Origin: Ferranicluibacter rubi
GTDB lineage: Bacteria > Pseudomonadota > Alphaproteobacteria > Rhizobiales > Rhizobiaceae
Assembly (NCBI RefSeq): GCF_011603255.1
Contig: NZ_JAANCM010000021.1
Coordinates: forward strand, 1-53,433
DNA: 53,433 nucleotides
Direction: 5' to 3'
Part shown: in pieces, positions 9,499 through 18,158 of the stretch
Layout: every line of letters begins with the position of its first letter
Numbering within the stretch: the first letter of the stretch is position 1
Position numbers and translations under genes: made by a program
The notes under the pieces: generated by a model
Database searches by the model: none
Seen by the model: the letters and a program-made list of their open reading frames with translations, nothing else
What the model was told of the DNA's origin: nothing

Positions 9499-10449
9499 AT
9501 GCCTTCCGATAGCGGGCGCGTCTTCGATGCGCCTTCGACCAACTGGGTCTACCGCATCCTGCCGCGGCCGCTCTGGCCCTATGCGCAGCTTGCTAGGTGG
9601 GATAGGCCGATCGGCTGGCAGCTCCTGATGTGGCCGTGCTTCTGGTCGGCAGCACTGGCGGCCAATACGGCCGCGTTGGATGGCACGGCCTCGGTCGGGC
9701 GCCTCGTCCTGCATCTCGCTTTGTTTCTCATCGGGTCGATCGCGATGCGCGGTGCCGGCTGCACCTATAATGACATCGTCGACGAGACGATCGACATGGC
9801 CGTCGCCCGCACGCGCTCGCGCCCCCTGCCGTCCGGCCGGGTGTCGCGCCGCAACGCCAAGCTGTTCATGGGTTTGCAGGCACTGGTGGGCCTCGTGGTG
9901 CTGCTGCAGTTCAACGGCTTCTCGATCGTGCTCGGCATCCTCTCGCTCGGCTTCGTCGCCATCTACCCGTTTGCCAAGCGCTTCACCGACTGGCCACAGT
10001 TCTTTCTCGGCATGGCCTTTTCATGGGGCGCGGTCATGGGCTGGGCAGCGGAGTTCGGCAGCCTCGCGGCCGCACCCGTGGTGCTCTACCTCGCCGCCAT
10101 CGCCTGGACGGTCGGTTACGACACGATCTATGCCTATCAGGACCGCGAGGACGACGAACTCGTCGGCGTACGGTCCACCGCGCGGCGCTTCGGAGAGCGC
10201 CCCAAACCCTGGCTGGTCGCACTCTACGGCCTCACCATCGTCCTGCTGTGCCTCGCCTTCGCGCTGGCCGGTGCGGGTCCACTCGCCTACCTCGCGCTCG
10301 CCGCCGCCGCCATCATGCTCTTCTACCAGATCCTCGTCCTCGACATCCACGATGCCGGACAATGCCTGACACTCTTCCGCTTCAACGGCATGGTCGGGTT
10401 GATCGTGTTTGCAGGACTGGCAGCGGCGTTTCTGGTTCGGCTGGTTTAG
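9499..10449 (+). CDS. ubiA: 4-hydroxybenzoate polyprenyltransferase
   Basis: UbiA attaches the polyprenyl chain to 4-hydroxybenzoate in ubiquinone synthesis, in the inner membrane. The protein is about 316 residues with seven to nine membrane segments. The first Asp-rich motif is NDIVDETID with ARTRSRPLPSG after it, and the second is DTIYAYQDREDD, both typical of the family. WDRPIGWQLLMWPCFWSA near the N-terminus is also characteristic. The ATG at 9499 is preferred because GGAGGG sits ten bases upstream; an ATG at 9490 is almost on top of that site. An unusual set of palindromes precedes the gene and a large inverted repeat follows it. Confidence 0.95.
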   Translation: MPSDSGRVFDAPSTNWVYRILPRPLWPYAQLARWDRPIGWQLLMWPCFWSAALAANTAALDGTASVGRLVLHLALFLIGSIAMRGAGCTYNDIVDETIDMAVARTRSRPLPSGRVSRRNAKLFMGLQALVGLVVLLQFNGFSIVLGILSLGFVAIYPFAKRFTDWPQFFLGMAFSWGAVMGWAAEFGSLAAAPVVLYLAAIAWTVGYDTIYAYQDREDDELVGVRSTARRFGERPKPWLVALYGLTIVLLCLAFALAGAGPLAYLALAAAAIMLFYQILVLDIHDAGQCLTLFRFNGMVGLIVFAGLAAAFLVRLV

Positions 10450-10472
10450 GGGGCTTTTTTCGCAGAAGTGGT

Positions 10473-10674
10473 GTGGGTTTGCTTGGTCTAAAAAGGAAGA
10501 CCCTCTCTGGCCTGCCGGCCATCTCCCCCACAAGGGGGGAGAAGACTCGGAGCGGGCCGCTCGCTTCATAAGAAACGTTCAAGATGAGAGCTCAGGGCGT
10601 CCCCCGAATCCTCTCCCCCCTTGTGGGGGAGATGGCCGGCAGGCCAGAGAGGGTCTTTTTTCCTAGCCCAAACC
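10473..10674. repeat. Long inverted repeat (rhizobial-type palindromic element)
   Basis: Two arms of about 50-60 bases face each other across a spacer of about 60 bases. Each arm contains CTCTCTGGCCTGCCGGCCAT or its complement, followed by CTCCCCCACAAGGGGGGAGA or its near complement. Weaker symmetry continues to the outer edges. The element lies between ubiA and a small leftward gene. No protein is supported inside; the apparent frames differ between strands only because the arms are complementary. Confidence 0.85.
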
Positions 10675-10716
10675 ACCGCCGGACCCGCACCCACACACGC
10701 AAAAAAACATACCCGT

Positions 10717-10878
10717 TCAGGCAGCCGGCCAGTCGTTGGCGGGATCGGGCACGACCTCGTCCTCACCATCGTCGCTATCGACCTTGTTCTGGTCCGCGTC
10801 TTTCAGCAACCGTTCGCGCTCGGCCTCCGTCTTCGGGGTTGTCGAGGCGGCATCGTCCGTTGTCTTGTCCGCTGTCAT
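10717..10878 (-). CDS. Small acidic protein, 53 residues
   Basis: A short frame begins with MTADKTTDDAAS and ends with PDPANDWPAA. It is preceded by AAGGAGGATGCC, an excellent ribosome binding site with proper spacing, and uses GC-rich codons like its neighbours. The product is very acidic and lacks hydrophobic segments, so it is probably soluble and disordered. I do not recognise a characterised family. The strong start signal is the main reason for calling it. Confidence 0.6.
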   Translation of the reverse strand: MTADKTTDDAASTTPKTEAERERLLKDADQNKVDSDDGEDEVVPDPANDWPAA

Positions 10879-10969
10879 GGCATCCTCCTTGGTGGTTTCA
10901 CCAAATCAACAGGAACGGCGCCATGATTGTTCCTCTGCAAACCCCACGAAACAAGCTCCCTCCACAAAC

Positions 10970-11001
10970 AAAAAGCCGGCCGCAGGGACGGCCGACTTTT
11001 T
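10970..11001 (-). terminator. Intrinsic terminator after the DUF6101-like gene
   Basis: Arms AAAAAGCCGGCCG and CGGCCGACTTTTT pair with one mismatch. Read leftward, the hairpin follows the stop of the gene ending at 11026 by about 25 bases and ends in a run of T. Confidence 0.8.
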
Positions 11002-11025
11002 GCACTGGAGGAGAGATAGGAGATA

Positions 11026-11592
11026 TCAGCGACGCGCGATGATCTCGGAGCCGTCGATCTTCATCGCCACGCCGAGGCTGCCGGTGGCGCGGCGCATCAG
11101 GAAGCGCGGGCGGCGCTGGGCGTGAAGCGAATGGCGGCGGCGGGGGACGATCGCATGGGTCTTCACGTCGCCGAGATGGTTGTCGAGCGGCCGGGCGACC
11201 CCGTCGGCTTCCACCATCAGCATCGGAATGCGGTAGGCTTCCGACCAGGCGCGCCAGTCGGCGGCGATGTCGGAGAGGTCGTGGGCGACGAGAAGTGGCA
11301 CGCACAGGTCCGGATCGTCGTGGTGCAGTTCCAGCGTCACCGTCACCTCGCCGTCGCCATGGTCGATGGCACGGGCGGCAACGCCCTTGAAGGCCCGCGC
11401 CGGCAGCGCGATGGACAGCGGCAGGCCGCTCGACGGCAGAACCTTGCGCATCACGGCGCCACGTTCGTCGAGGCTGATCGTCACATTGCTCCGGTTGCCC
11501 GGCAGCGCAAAGCTGGCATGTTGCGGGAAACGCTTCGGATCGAGCCGCAGTTCGGTATCGACCCATGCAGGTTGAGAAACGGTTTTCAGCAT
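11026..11592 (-). CDS. DUF6101-like conserved rhizobial protein
   Basis: This 188-residue soluble protein has no signal peptide or membrane helix. Blocks such as SGLPLSIALPARAFKGVAAR, VTLELHHDDPDLCVPLLVA and PMLMVEADGVARPLD are, as I remember them, characteristic of a Hyphomicrobiales family annotated DUF6101. The C-terminus is basic (RRRHSLHAQRRPRF), which might suggest nucleic acid or membrane-surface contact, but that is speculation. It is a single leftward gene with its own terminator. Confidence 0.75.
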   Translation of the reverse strand: MLKTVSQPAWVDTELRLDPKRFPQHASFALPGNRSNVTISLDERGAVMRKVLPSSGLPLSIALPARAFKGVAARAIDHGDGEVTVTLELHHDDPDLCVPLLVAHDLSDIAADWRAWSEAYRIPMLMVEADGVARPLDNHLGDVKTHAIVPRRRHSLHAQRRPRFLMRRATGSLGVAMKIDGSEIIARR

Positions 11593-11915
11593 GTCATTTC
11601 GCCCTTGTTTTACCTTTGAGAGCCGGTTTCCGGTCTTTTCTCATCGAGACGTTTTCGTCTTCTATGGAGGTCAACATAGGCGGCGCCTGTTTGAGACCGC
11701 TTAAAATTCGCGGTTAAAAAACTTTGCATTCCCCGATGGTTAGCAAAGCTCGACGCTTTACGGTTTAGAAGACGTCAACGCGCGACCGCGCATTCTCCGC
11801 AAAAAGCCTCGCGCAAGCAGCAGCCGTCATGGTGAAGCGACATGACTGCGGCTTGCCGGCGCGTGCCCTTCGGCGCGTGTCCAGCGCGCGGCGGCGGCAA
11901 GCGGCAGGGCGGCAA
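11593..11915. other. Divergent intergenic region without a supported gene
   Basis: These 323 bases separate two divergent genes and must hold both promoters. The part near 11690-11770 is AT-richer than the flanks. I could not fix a convincing -35/-10 pair, and the short open frame upstream of 11916 lacks family similarity. Confidence 0.5.
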
Positions 11916-14375
11916 ATGGCATCGACCTATCTCGACTATAATCTCGTCGTTCGAGACATGAAGGAGAGCATCAATCGCATCTCCCAGCAGAAGATGGTCG
12001 AGCGCGATACCCAGTATTACAAGGAGAACATCGGCAAGGTCACGACCGTCGATGCCTTCCTCGACGACTACCGGCTCTATTCCTACGCCATGAAGGCCCA
12101 CGGCCTCGAGGACATGACCTACGCCAAGGCGTTCATGCGCAAGGTGCTGGAAAGCGACCTCAACGACGATGCCAGCTATGCCAACAAGCTGAGCGACGAT
12201 CGCTATCGCAATTTCGCGATGGCCTTCAGCTTCGACAAGTCGACCACCGTGGCACAGACCGGCGCGCAGGAAGATGCGCTGATCGGTCTCTACAATGCCA
12301 ATATCGCCAATGCCGACAGCGCGATGAACACGGAAGTGAACTATTTCAACGCAATGACCGTCGGCGGCAATATCAAGACCGTCGATCAGTTCCTGCAGAA
12401 CGAGCGTCTGCGCGAATACGCCTTCCCGCTTTTCGGGCTGAAGCCCGACAGTTTCGATTTTACGCAGGTGCGCCAGGCCCTGACGAGCGACATCAACGAC
12501 CCCGCAAGCTACATCAACACGCTGCAACAGACCGCTGCCGACGCGCTGTCGGGTCGCGGAGCGGAGATCCGGGCGACGGTCGTCAAATACGACGAGCGCT
12601 CCAGCGCGTCCGCGCAGATCGCGTCGCTGACCGCAAGCCTGTCGCAGCCTGGTGCCGACCAACCGGCCATCCAGGCGAAGATCAATGAACAGCAGGCGAT
12701 CTACGATGCCCGCAACGCCGAGCTGCCGCCCTTTTCCCAGACGGCGGCCAACGTCGCGGCGCTCTCGTCGGAATATGCGCAGCTGGACTATGCGGGCACC
12801 CTCGCCATCAATTTGAAGGCCATGGCGACGGCCTTCAAATTCAATGGCGACGGCACCGCGCCGTCCGCGACCCCGCTCGTGGGCGATGCCGACAAGGCCT
12901 CGATGCGCGAGCTGTACTTCGCCTCCGCACCGCGCCTCACGGGCACCGGCGCGCTGATCAACAAGGATTACTTCGAGGCGCACGTCAACGATTTCACGAC
13001 CGCGACGGACCTGCTGGCCGACAGCCGCATGCGCTCCTTCATCATCACGGCCTACGGCATTCCGCGCGGAACGGGATCGAGCGTGCTCAACGCCATCATC
13101 ACCAGCGACCTCAACGATCCCGCCAGCTATGCCAATACGACGGGCGCGGAAAACAACGCCGCCTACAAGGTGCTGGCCGCCGGCTTCAACTTCAAGCCGG
13201 ACGGAACCCTGGCGGCCGGCGACGTACCCCAGACGGCGGCGCAGAAAAGTGCGGCCTCGGCAAACTACATGAACCGCTACAACGATGCGGCGGATGCGAC
13301 GGATGAGTCCCTGATCTCCGCCTACAAAAAGCTGATCGGCACGGTCACCACCGTCGATGCCCTGCTGAACAACCCGAAGGGCGTGCAGGTCGCGCTCTCG
13401 GCTTTCGGCCTGGAGAACGAAGGCAAGAGCGCGCGCGAGCTGCGCAGGATTCTGACCAGCGACGTCAACGACCCGAAGAGCTACGTCAACACGCTGAAGG
13501 ACGACCGCTACGTCCAGCTGACCAACGCCTTCAACTTCAAGGCCGACGGCAAGGTCGGTGCGCCGAAGCTTGCGCAGTCGGAGTCCGAAATCCTGCAGAT
13601 CTCCAAGGCCTATGTGGTGGCCAAAGGCCAGTTCGGCACGGAGAAGGACAAGACCGACGCGACGAACGAGGCCAAATACTACGCCGCGCAGATGGAGAAG
13701 GTCAAAACGCTCGACGATCTCCTGAAAGATCCGCGCATGACGAACTTCATCCTGGTCGCAACCGGCATCGATCCGAAGACGGTGAAGAAGGACGAGCTGA
13801 AGAAGGTCTTCACATCGGACGTTTCCGACCCCAAGAGCTTCATCAACACGGAGGCCGACCCGCGCTACCACGCGCTCGTCGCCTCCTTCAACTTCGATGC
13901 GACCGGCAAGACGGTTCGTCCGCAGGAAAACCAGATCCAGACCCGCCGTGGTCTTCTGGAAACGCAGGACCTCTATTACAATCAGACGCTCGAAGAGCAG
14001 AAGGGCGAGGACAATGCCGGCGTCCGTCTCGCGCTCTACTTCCGCCGCATGGCGCCCGGTATCGGCTCCACCTTCGACATTCTCGCCGACACTGCCCTGA
14101 TGCAGGTGGTGCGGACGGCCTACAGCATTCCCGAAGAGATGAGCAGTGCCAACGTCGATGTACAGTCGGAATACATCAAGCGGGTTCTGGACGTTAAGGA
14201 TCTGCGCGATCCGGAAAAGCTCGAAAAACTGATGAAGCGGTTTACCGCACTTTATGACGTCCAGAACAACACGGACACGTCTCCGGCGCTTGCGATCTTC
14301 AACTCGACGGCCGGAAGCGGCGGCATCAGCAGCGAATCGCTGCTCGCCATCTCGCAATTGCGCATGGGTGGCTGA
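11916..14375 (+). CDS. Multi-repeat DUF1217 protein
   Basis: The 819-residue protein is built from about six copies of a domain of roughly 110-140 residues. Each copy has a DRLYSYAMKAHGLE-like segment and then TSDLNDPASYANT or a variant, ending with AFNFKADGK-like sequence. Repeat cores fall near residues 50, 180, 370, 490, 610 and 730. DUF1217 proteins are often found in rhizobial flagellar clusters, so a link to motility is possible, but no flagellar gene is nearby. There is no signal peptide. The start at 11916 is chosen because the family-like N-terminus (TYLDYNLVVRDMKESI) begins there; the upstream in-frame extension is Arg-rich and unconserved. Confidence 0.85.
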   Translation: MASTYLDYNLVVRDMKESINRISQQKMVERDTQYYKENIGKVTTVDAFLDDYRLYSYAMKAHGLEDMTYAKAFMRKVLESDLNDDASYANKLSDDRYRNFAMAFSFDKSTTVAQTGAQEDALIGLYNANIANADSAMNTEVNYFNAMTVGGNIKTVDQFLQNERLREYAFPLFGLKPDSFDFTQVRQALTSDINDPASYINTLQQTAADALSGRGAEIRATVVKYDERSSASAQIASLTASLSQPGADQPAIQAKINEQQAIYDARNAELPPFSQTAANVAALSSEYAQLDYAGTLAINLKAMATAFKFNGDGTAPSATPLVGDADKASMRELYFASAPRLTGTGALINKDYFEAHVNDFTTATDLLADSRMRSFIITAYGIPRGTGSSVLNAIITSDLNDPASYANTTGAENNAAYKVLAAGFNFKPDGTLAAGDVPQTAAQKSAASANYMNRYNDAADATDESLISAYKKLIGTVTTVDALLNNPKGVQVALSAFGLENEGKSARELRRILTSDVNDPKSYVNTLKDDRYVQLTNAFNFKADGKVGAPKLAQSESEILQISKAYVVAKGQFGTEKDKTDATNEAKYYAAQMEKVKTLDDLLKDPRMTNFILVATGIDPKTVKKDELKKVFTSDVSDPKSFINTEADPRYHALVASFNFDATGKTVRPQENQIQTRRGLLETQDLYYNQTLEEQKGEDNAGVRLALYFRRMAPGIGSTFDILADTALMQVVRTAYSIPEEMSSANVDVQSEYIKRVLDVKDLRDPEKLEKLMKRFTALYDVQNNTDTSPALAIFNSTAGSGGISSESLLAISQLRMGG

Positions 14376-14395
14376 GGACGACGGCCGCCGCGGCT

Positions 14396-15829
14396 TTATG
14401 GCTTGATCTGCAACACCTTGTCCGGGTTCATGATCCCGGCCGGGTCGAAGGCATGCTTGATCCGCTGCATCAGGTCGATCTCTATGCCATGGCGCACCTC
14501 CGCCAGCTCGTCGCGCTTCAGCTGGCCGATGCCATGCTCGGCGGAAATCGAGCCGCCATGGGCCAGCACGAGGCCGTGCACGATCGCGTTCATCTCCCGC
14601 CAGCGCTCCAGAAACGCCTGCTTGTCGGCACCGACCGGCTGGGAAATGTTGTAGTGGATGTTGCCGTCGCCCATATGGCCGAAGGAGCAGATCCGCGCGC
14701 CGGGGATCGCCGCCATCACGGCCGCATCGGCCTGCGCCATGAAGGCGGGGATGCTGGCGATCGGCACCGACACATCATGCTTGATCGATCCGCCTTCCGG
14801 CCGCTGCGCCAGCGACAGGCTTTCGCGCATGTGCCACAGCGCCTTTCGCTGCGCCTCGCTGGAGGCGACGATCGCATCGTCCGCGAGCCCGTTCTCGATG
14901 GCGCCGGAGAGCAGCGCCTCCATCGTGCGCCCGGCACTTTCCGCACTGTCCGAACTGGAGATGTCGATCAGCACGTACCAGGGATGCACCGTCGCCATCG
15001 GGTCCGTGACGCCGGGAATGTTGCGCACCGAAAAGTCGATGCCGATGCGCGGCATCAGCTCGAACCCTGTCAAGGTCTGCCCGCAAAGCGTGGACGCCCG
15101 CTCGAATAGCGCCAGCGCATCCTCGACGGTGCGCAGGCCGGCAAGGGCGACCTCATGGCCGAGCGGCTTTGGAAACAGCCGCAGCACCGCACCGGTGATA
15201 ACGCCGAGCGTTCCTTCCGCGCCGATGAAGAGGTCGCGCAGATCGTATCCCGTATTGTCCTTCTTCAGGCGGCGCAGCCCGTCCCAGATCTCGCCGGTCG
15301 GCAGCACCACTTCGAGGCCCAGGCACAGCTGGCGCATATTGCCATAGGCGAGCACCGCCGTTCCCCCGGCATTGGTCGAGAGGTTGCCGCCGATCCGGCA
15401 GGAGCCCTCCGAGCCGAGCGACAGCGGAAACAGCCGGTCCACCCGGTCGGCCGCCGTCTGGATGTCGGCGAGAATGCAGCCGGCATCCGCCACGATGACA
15501 TTGCCGACCGGATCGACGTCGCGAATGCGGTTCATCCGCTCCAGCGACAGGAGAATGTCGGCCGCCCCCGTGCGGGGGATCTGCCCGGCCACATGGCCGG
15601 TATTGCCCGCCTGCGGCACGATGGCGACGCCGGTTTCGCTGGCAAGCTTCAGGATCGCCGAGACCTCCGCGACGTTGGCAGGCTTCAGCACCGCCGGCGT
15701 CGTGCCGCGATAGAGCCCGCGGGTTTCCACGAGATAGCGATCCTCGACATCGGCCCCCACCTCCGCATGGCCGCCGACGAGATCGACGAAACGCTGGACG
15801 AGATCGGGAGAGGGGACGGTGTTGGTCAT
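14396..15829 (-). CDS. FAD-linked D-2-hydroxyacid dehydrogenase (GlcD-like)
   Basis: This 477-residue flavoprotein has an N-terminal PCMH-type FAD-binding domain (about 40-220; PQAGNTGHVAGQ, GSEGSCRIGGNLSTNAGG, GAEGTLGVITGA). The C-terminal FAD-oxidase domain carries SFGHMGDGNIHYN and EHGIGQLKRDEL, ending with NPDKVLQ. These fit the D-lactate, D-2-hydroxyglutarate and glycolate dehydrogenase group. The substrate cannot be fixed from sequence; D-2-hydroxyglutarate is plausible because such enzymes are common in rhizobia. It follows the Sua5-like gene by 24 bases on the same strand, so the two are probably co-transcribed. Confidence 0.88.
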   Translation of the reverse strand: MTNTVPSPDLVQRFVDLVGGHAEVGADVEDRYLVETRGLYRGTTPAVLKPANVAEVSAILKLASETGVAIVPQAGNTGHVAGQIPRTGAADILLSLERMNRIRDVDPVGNVIVADAGCILADIQTAADRVDRLFPLSLGSEGSCRIGGNLSTNAGGTAVLAYGNMRQLCLGLEVVLPTGEIWDGLRRLKKDNTGYDLRDLFIGAEGTLGVITGAVLRLFPKPLGHEVALAGLRTVEDALALFERASTLCGQTLTGFELMPRIGIDFSVRNIPGVTDPMATVHPWYVLIDISSSDSAESAGRTMEALLSGAIENGLADDAIVASSEAQRKALWHMRESLSLAQRPEGGSIKHDVSVPIASIPAFMAQADAAVMAAIPGARICSFGHMGDGNIHYNISQPVGADKQAFLERWREMNAIVHGLVLAHGGSISAEHGIGQLKRDELAEVRHGIEIDLMQRIKHAFDPAGIMNPDKVLQIKP

Positions 15830-15853
15830 GACGGTGCTCTCAAGATGGCAGGA

Positions 15854-16825
15854 TCAGCGCGGGGCCGCCGCGCGCTCCAGCCGGTCGCGAATGGCCTCGC
15901 CGAGGCCTTGGCTCGGAATGGCGGAAAAGGCGATCGTCCGGGCGCCCGTGGCGTCCGCCTGCTTCATATAGGAAAAGAGATTGGCGGCGGCTTCCCGCAG
16001 ATTGCCGGATGGGCTCAGATCGAGCACGATCACCGCCGCCGCCTCGCCGGGAAGGGCCATGCCCCCGAAGCGGATCAGGGCCTCGCCCGGCCGCACATCC
16101 GTCGCATCCAGACGCACGGCGGCACCCGGCGCATAATGCGAGGCGAGCATGCCCGGCGCCTCCAAAGTGGCACCCGCTGAATCCTGCCGCAAAAGCCGCT
16201 GCCCGGCCACAGTCTCGATGTCGGCCGCCTCCAGTCCGCCGGGACGCAGCAGGCGAAGCTGGCCGTTCTCCACCTTGACGATGGTCGATTCGAGCCCGAT
16301 GCCCGCCGGTCCGGCGTCCAGAATGAGGTCGATGGCCGATCCGAGATCGTCGGCCACATGCGCTGCCGTCGTCGGGCTAATCCGCCCCGACGTGTTGGCG
16401 CTGGGCGCTGCCAGCGGCTTGCCGAAGGCGGAAATGACCTCGCGCGCAAAACCGGCCGGCATCCGAAGCCCGAGCGTATCGAGCCCGGCCGTCGCCAGCG
16501 CATGCACGGCGCTGCCGGGCGCCCGCGCGACCACCAGCGTCAGCGGCCCCGGCCAGAAGGCCTCCGCCAGCCGACGCGAAACGGGATCGAACACGCCATG
16601 GCTTTCGGCCATTTCCATGTCGGACACATGCGAAATCAGCGGGTTGAAACGCGGCCGGCCCTTCACCTCATAGATCGAGGCAATCGCATCGGCTCGCGTC
16701 GCGTCGGCCGCAAGCCCGTAAACGGTCTCCGTCGGCAGCGCGATCGGCCGGCCTTGGCCGAGCACATCCACGGCGCGCTCCAGCGCCCGCACCCGGTCGA
16801 GGCTCGTTTCGATGATCTCTGCCAT
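15854..16825 (-). CDS. L-threonylcarbamoyladenylate synthase, Sua5 type
   Basis: This enzyme makes threonylcarbamoyl-AMP from threonine, bicarbonate and ATP for the t6A37 modification of tRNA. The YrdC-like domain fills residues 15-205 with PIALPTETVYGLAADAT, KGRPRFNPLI, WPGPLTLV, PSANTSGRISPTTAAHV and GIGLESTIV. A Sua5 C-terminal domain follows (about 225-323), introduced by the APGMLASHYAPGA linker, so it is the long Sua5 form and not TsaC. It heads a probable two-gene leftward unit with the flavoprotein gene. Confidence 0.93.
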   Translation of the reverse strand: MAEIIETSLDRVRALERAVDVLGQGRPIALPTETVYGLAADATRADAIASIYEVKGRPRFNPLISHVSDMEMAESHGVFDPVSRRLAEAFWPGPLTLVVARAPGSAVHALATAGLDTLGLRMPAGFAREVISAFGKPLAAPSANTSGRISPTTAAHVADDLGSAIDLILDAGPAGIGLESTIVKVENGQLRLLRPGGLEAADIETVAGQRLLRQDSAGATLEAPGMLASHYAPGAAVRLDATDVRPGEALIRFGGMALPGEAAAVIVLDLSPSGNLREAAANLFSYMKQADATGARTIAFSAIPSQGLGEAIRDRLERAAAPR

Positions 16826-16892
16826 GCCGTCTCGCGCTTCCGCCCATTGAGGTGGCAGTCTTAGTGCAAAACGATAACGGCTGCAAAGCGTC

Positions 16893-17501
16893 TCAGAGCG
16901 CGCGGATGATCGTGCGCAGGGCGTCGTTGCGGGCGCCCAGCATCAGCACGTTCTTCAGGGCCGTCTTCGGGTCCTGCGTGCGGAAAAGGAGGCCGCCGTC
17001 GCGGACGGTCCGGTTGATCACGAGCTTGCCCTGCTCGCGGTCGAGGTCCATCGCGACGGCGAAATACATGCGCGAATATCCGCGGCGGACATCGTCGAAG
17101 AAGTGTTCGTCCTTGCCGATCTCGCAGAAGAAGTTGGCCATGTAGAACGACCAGCGGACATCGTCGTAGTCCGCGAATTTGGTGCGCGCTGCCGTCACAT
17201 GACAGTAGCCGAGATGCGGGCTGCCATCGAGCGTGCGGTGGAAGATCATCTTGGGAAAGCGGATCGACGCGTGGAAGCCGTTGATGCGGTCGTAGGCGAG
17301 CGTGCCGGCGGCCTCCAGCTTGCGGCCCGTGCGCTCGGCCACTTCCTTGTGCGTCAGGTAGCGCTTTGCGGCGCGCGCCTCGGACGTCTGGCGGTTGATC
17401 CGGCCGGTGCGGAGGTAATCCGTGTACACGCCCCCGCGTGGTTCCTTGGGAGCCTTGGCATCATCGAAGTAGCGCAGGTTGGCCATGGTCTGGTCCAGCA
17501 T
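16893..17501 (-). CDS. Conserved protein of unknown function
   Basis: The 202-residue protein begins MLDQTMANLRYFDDAKAPK, with AAAAGGAAG upstream supporting this start; an internal ATG at codon 6 is possible. It has no signal peptide or membrane helix. Conserved-looking parts are HLGYCHVTAARTKFADYDD and WSFYMANFFCEIGKDEHFF. I do not recognise a characterised family; it may be one of the rhizobia-specific DUFs. Codon use matches neighbouring core genes, so it is probably real and native. Confidence 0.75.
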   Translation of the reverse strand: MLDQTMANLRYFDDAKAPKEPRGGVYTDYLRTGRINRQTSEARAAKRYLTHKEVAERTGRKLEAAGTLAYDRINGFHASIRFPKMIFHRTLDGSPHLGYCHVTAARTKFADYDDVRWSFYMANFFCEIGKDEHFFDDVRRGYSRMYFAVAMDLDREQGKLVINRTVRDGGLLFRTQDPKTALKNVLMLGARNDALRTIIRAL

Positions 17502-17804
17502 GGATGATCTTCCTTTTGCATGGTCTTACGGGCCCGCCATGGCGCGAGGCTTGCGTCATCCGGCCATTCGCCGCCGGGGATGGCGGCAGGGGCGCGCTCC
17601 TCGATGTCGCAAATGCGCACCCGGCAGCGACGCATCGGCCTGACCGGAAAAGCGACATCTGCCGAAATTTCGTACATCTCGTTGTTTATCTTGAAGGATC
17701 GACGCACGAAGCCGCAAAAATGGTCCGCAAATGCGCGTGTCGTCTTTCTCAAATCGCGTGTCGCTTCTTGGCCTCTGAAATCGGCCGGCGCGGCGTTAGA
17801 GTGA
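17502..17804. other. Intergenic region ahead of the riboswitch
   Basis: About 300 bases lie between the leftward gene start at 17501 and the riboswitch. The part from 17640 to 17790 is AT-richer and probably contains the promoter for the rightward riboswitch transcript. Leftward open frames here have no family similarity and run into the next gene in the wrong frame, so I do not call a gene. Confidence 0.45.
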
Positions 17805-17975
17805 GAGGCTCAAGGCACCGGTTTCAAAGGGATCCGGAGACATTGGGAAGCCGGTCGAAACCCGGCGCTGCGCCCGCAACGGTGGTGGAGCATGAAGCCG
17901 GCAGATCCTTGTCAGGGGTTAAGCATCCCCAGGGTCGGCATGGCGAGATGCCCCTGAGCCCGGACACCTGTCTTG
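17805..17975 (+). promoter_or_regulatory. Cobalamin riboswitch
   Basis: The conserved core is clear: TTGGGAAGCCGGTCG, AAACCCGGCGCTGCGCCCGC and AACGG correspond to the family's GGGAA, paired GCCGG/CCGGC and GCTG-CCCCGCAAC elements. The downstream AGCCCGGACACCTGTC takes the place of the B12 box. Such riboswitches bind adenosyl- or methylcobalamin and usually switch expression off when the cofactor is plentiful. The next gene on the strand is a Rieske demethylase about 180 bases away, with IS-end-like repeats between. Boundaries are approximate. Confidence 0.85.
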
Positions 17976-17980
17976 GGGCG

Positions 17981-18025
17981 ATGTGACGGACTTTGATGTG
18001 CCAATGTTACGGACTTTGATGTGAA
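17981..18025. repeat. Direct repeats resembling an IS terminus
   Basis: ACGGACTTTGATGTG occurs at 17986-18000 and again at 18009-18023, a period of 23 bases, each followed by a similar base context. Closely spaced terminal repeats like these are known at the ends of IS21-family elements. No transposase is present, so this would be a remnant end. The assignment is an inference. Confidence 0.45.
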
Positions 18026-18158
18026 TGTCTGGGTGCGGCGGGTTGCCGGGTGTGAGCTTCGAAGGGCTTTCCCGGCCATACCAGCCCTGAAGTTGGCCTG
18101 TAGCGGGCCTTGGGATTGCGACCTCTTGGCGAGGTCCGTGGGATAAAGGAACGGGAAC

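Noticed and set aside
11775-14357. Long leftward open frame opposite the DUF1217 gene
   Set aside because: Mirror of the coding strand; the repeat domains and conserved motifs are on the other strand.
17354-17752. Leftward frame upstream of the gene at 17501
   Set aside because: It overlaps that gene in another frame, has no strong ribosome site, and its conserved-looking part is too short for assignment.
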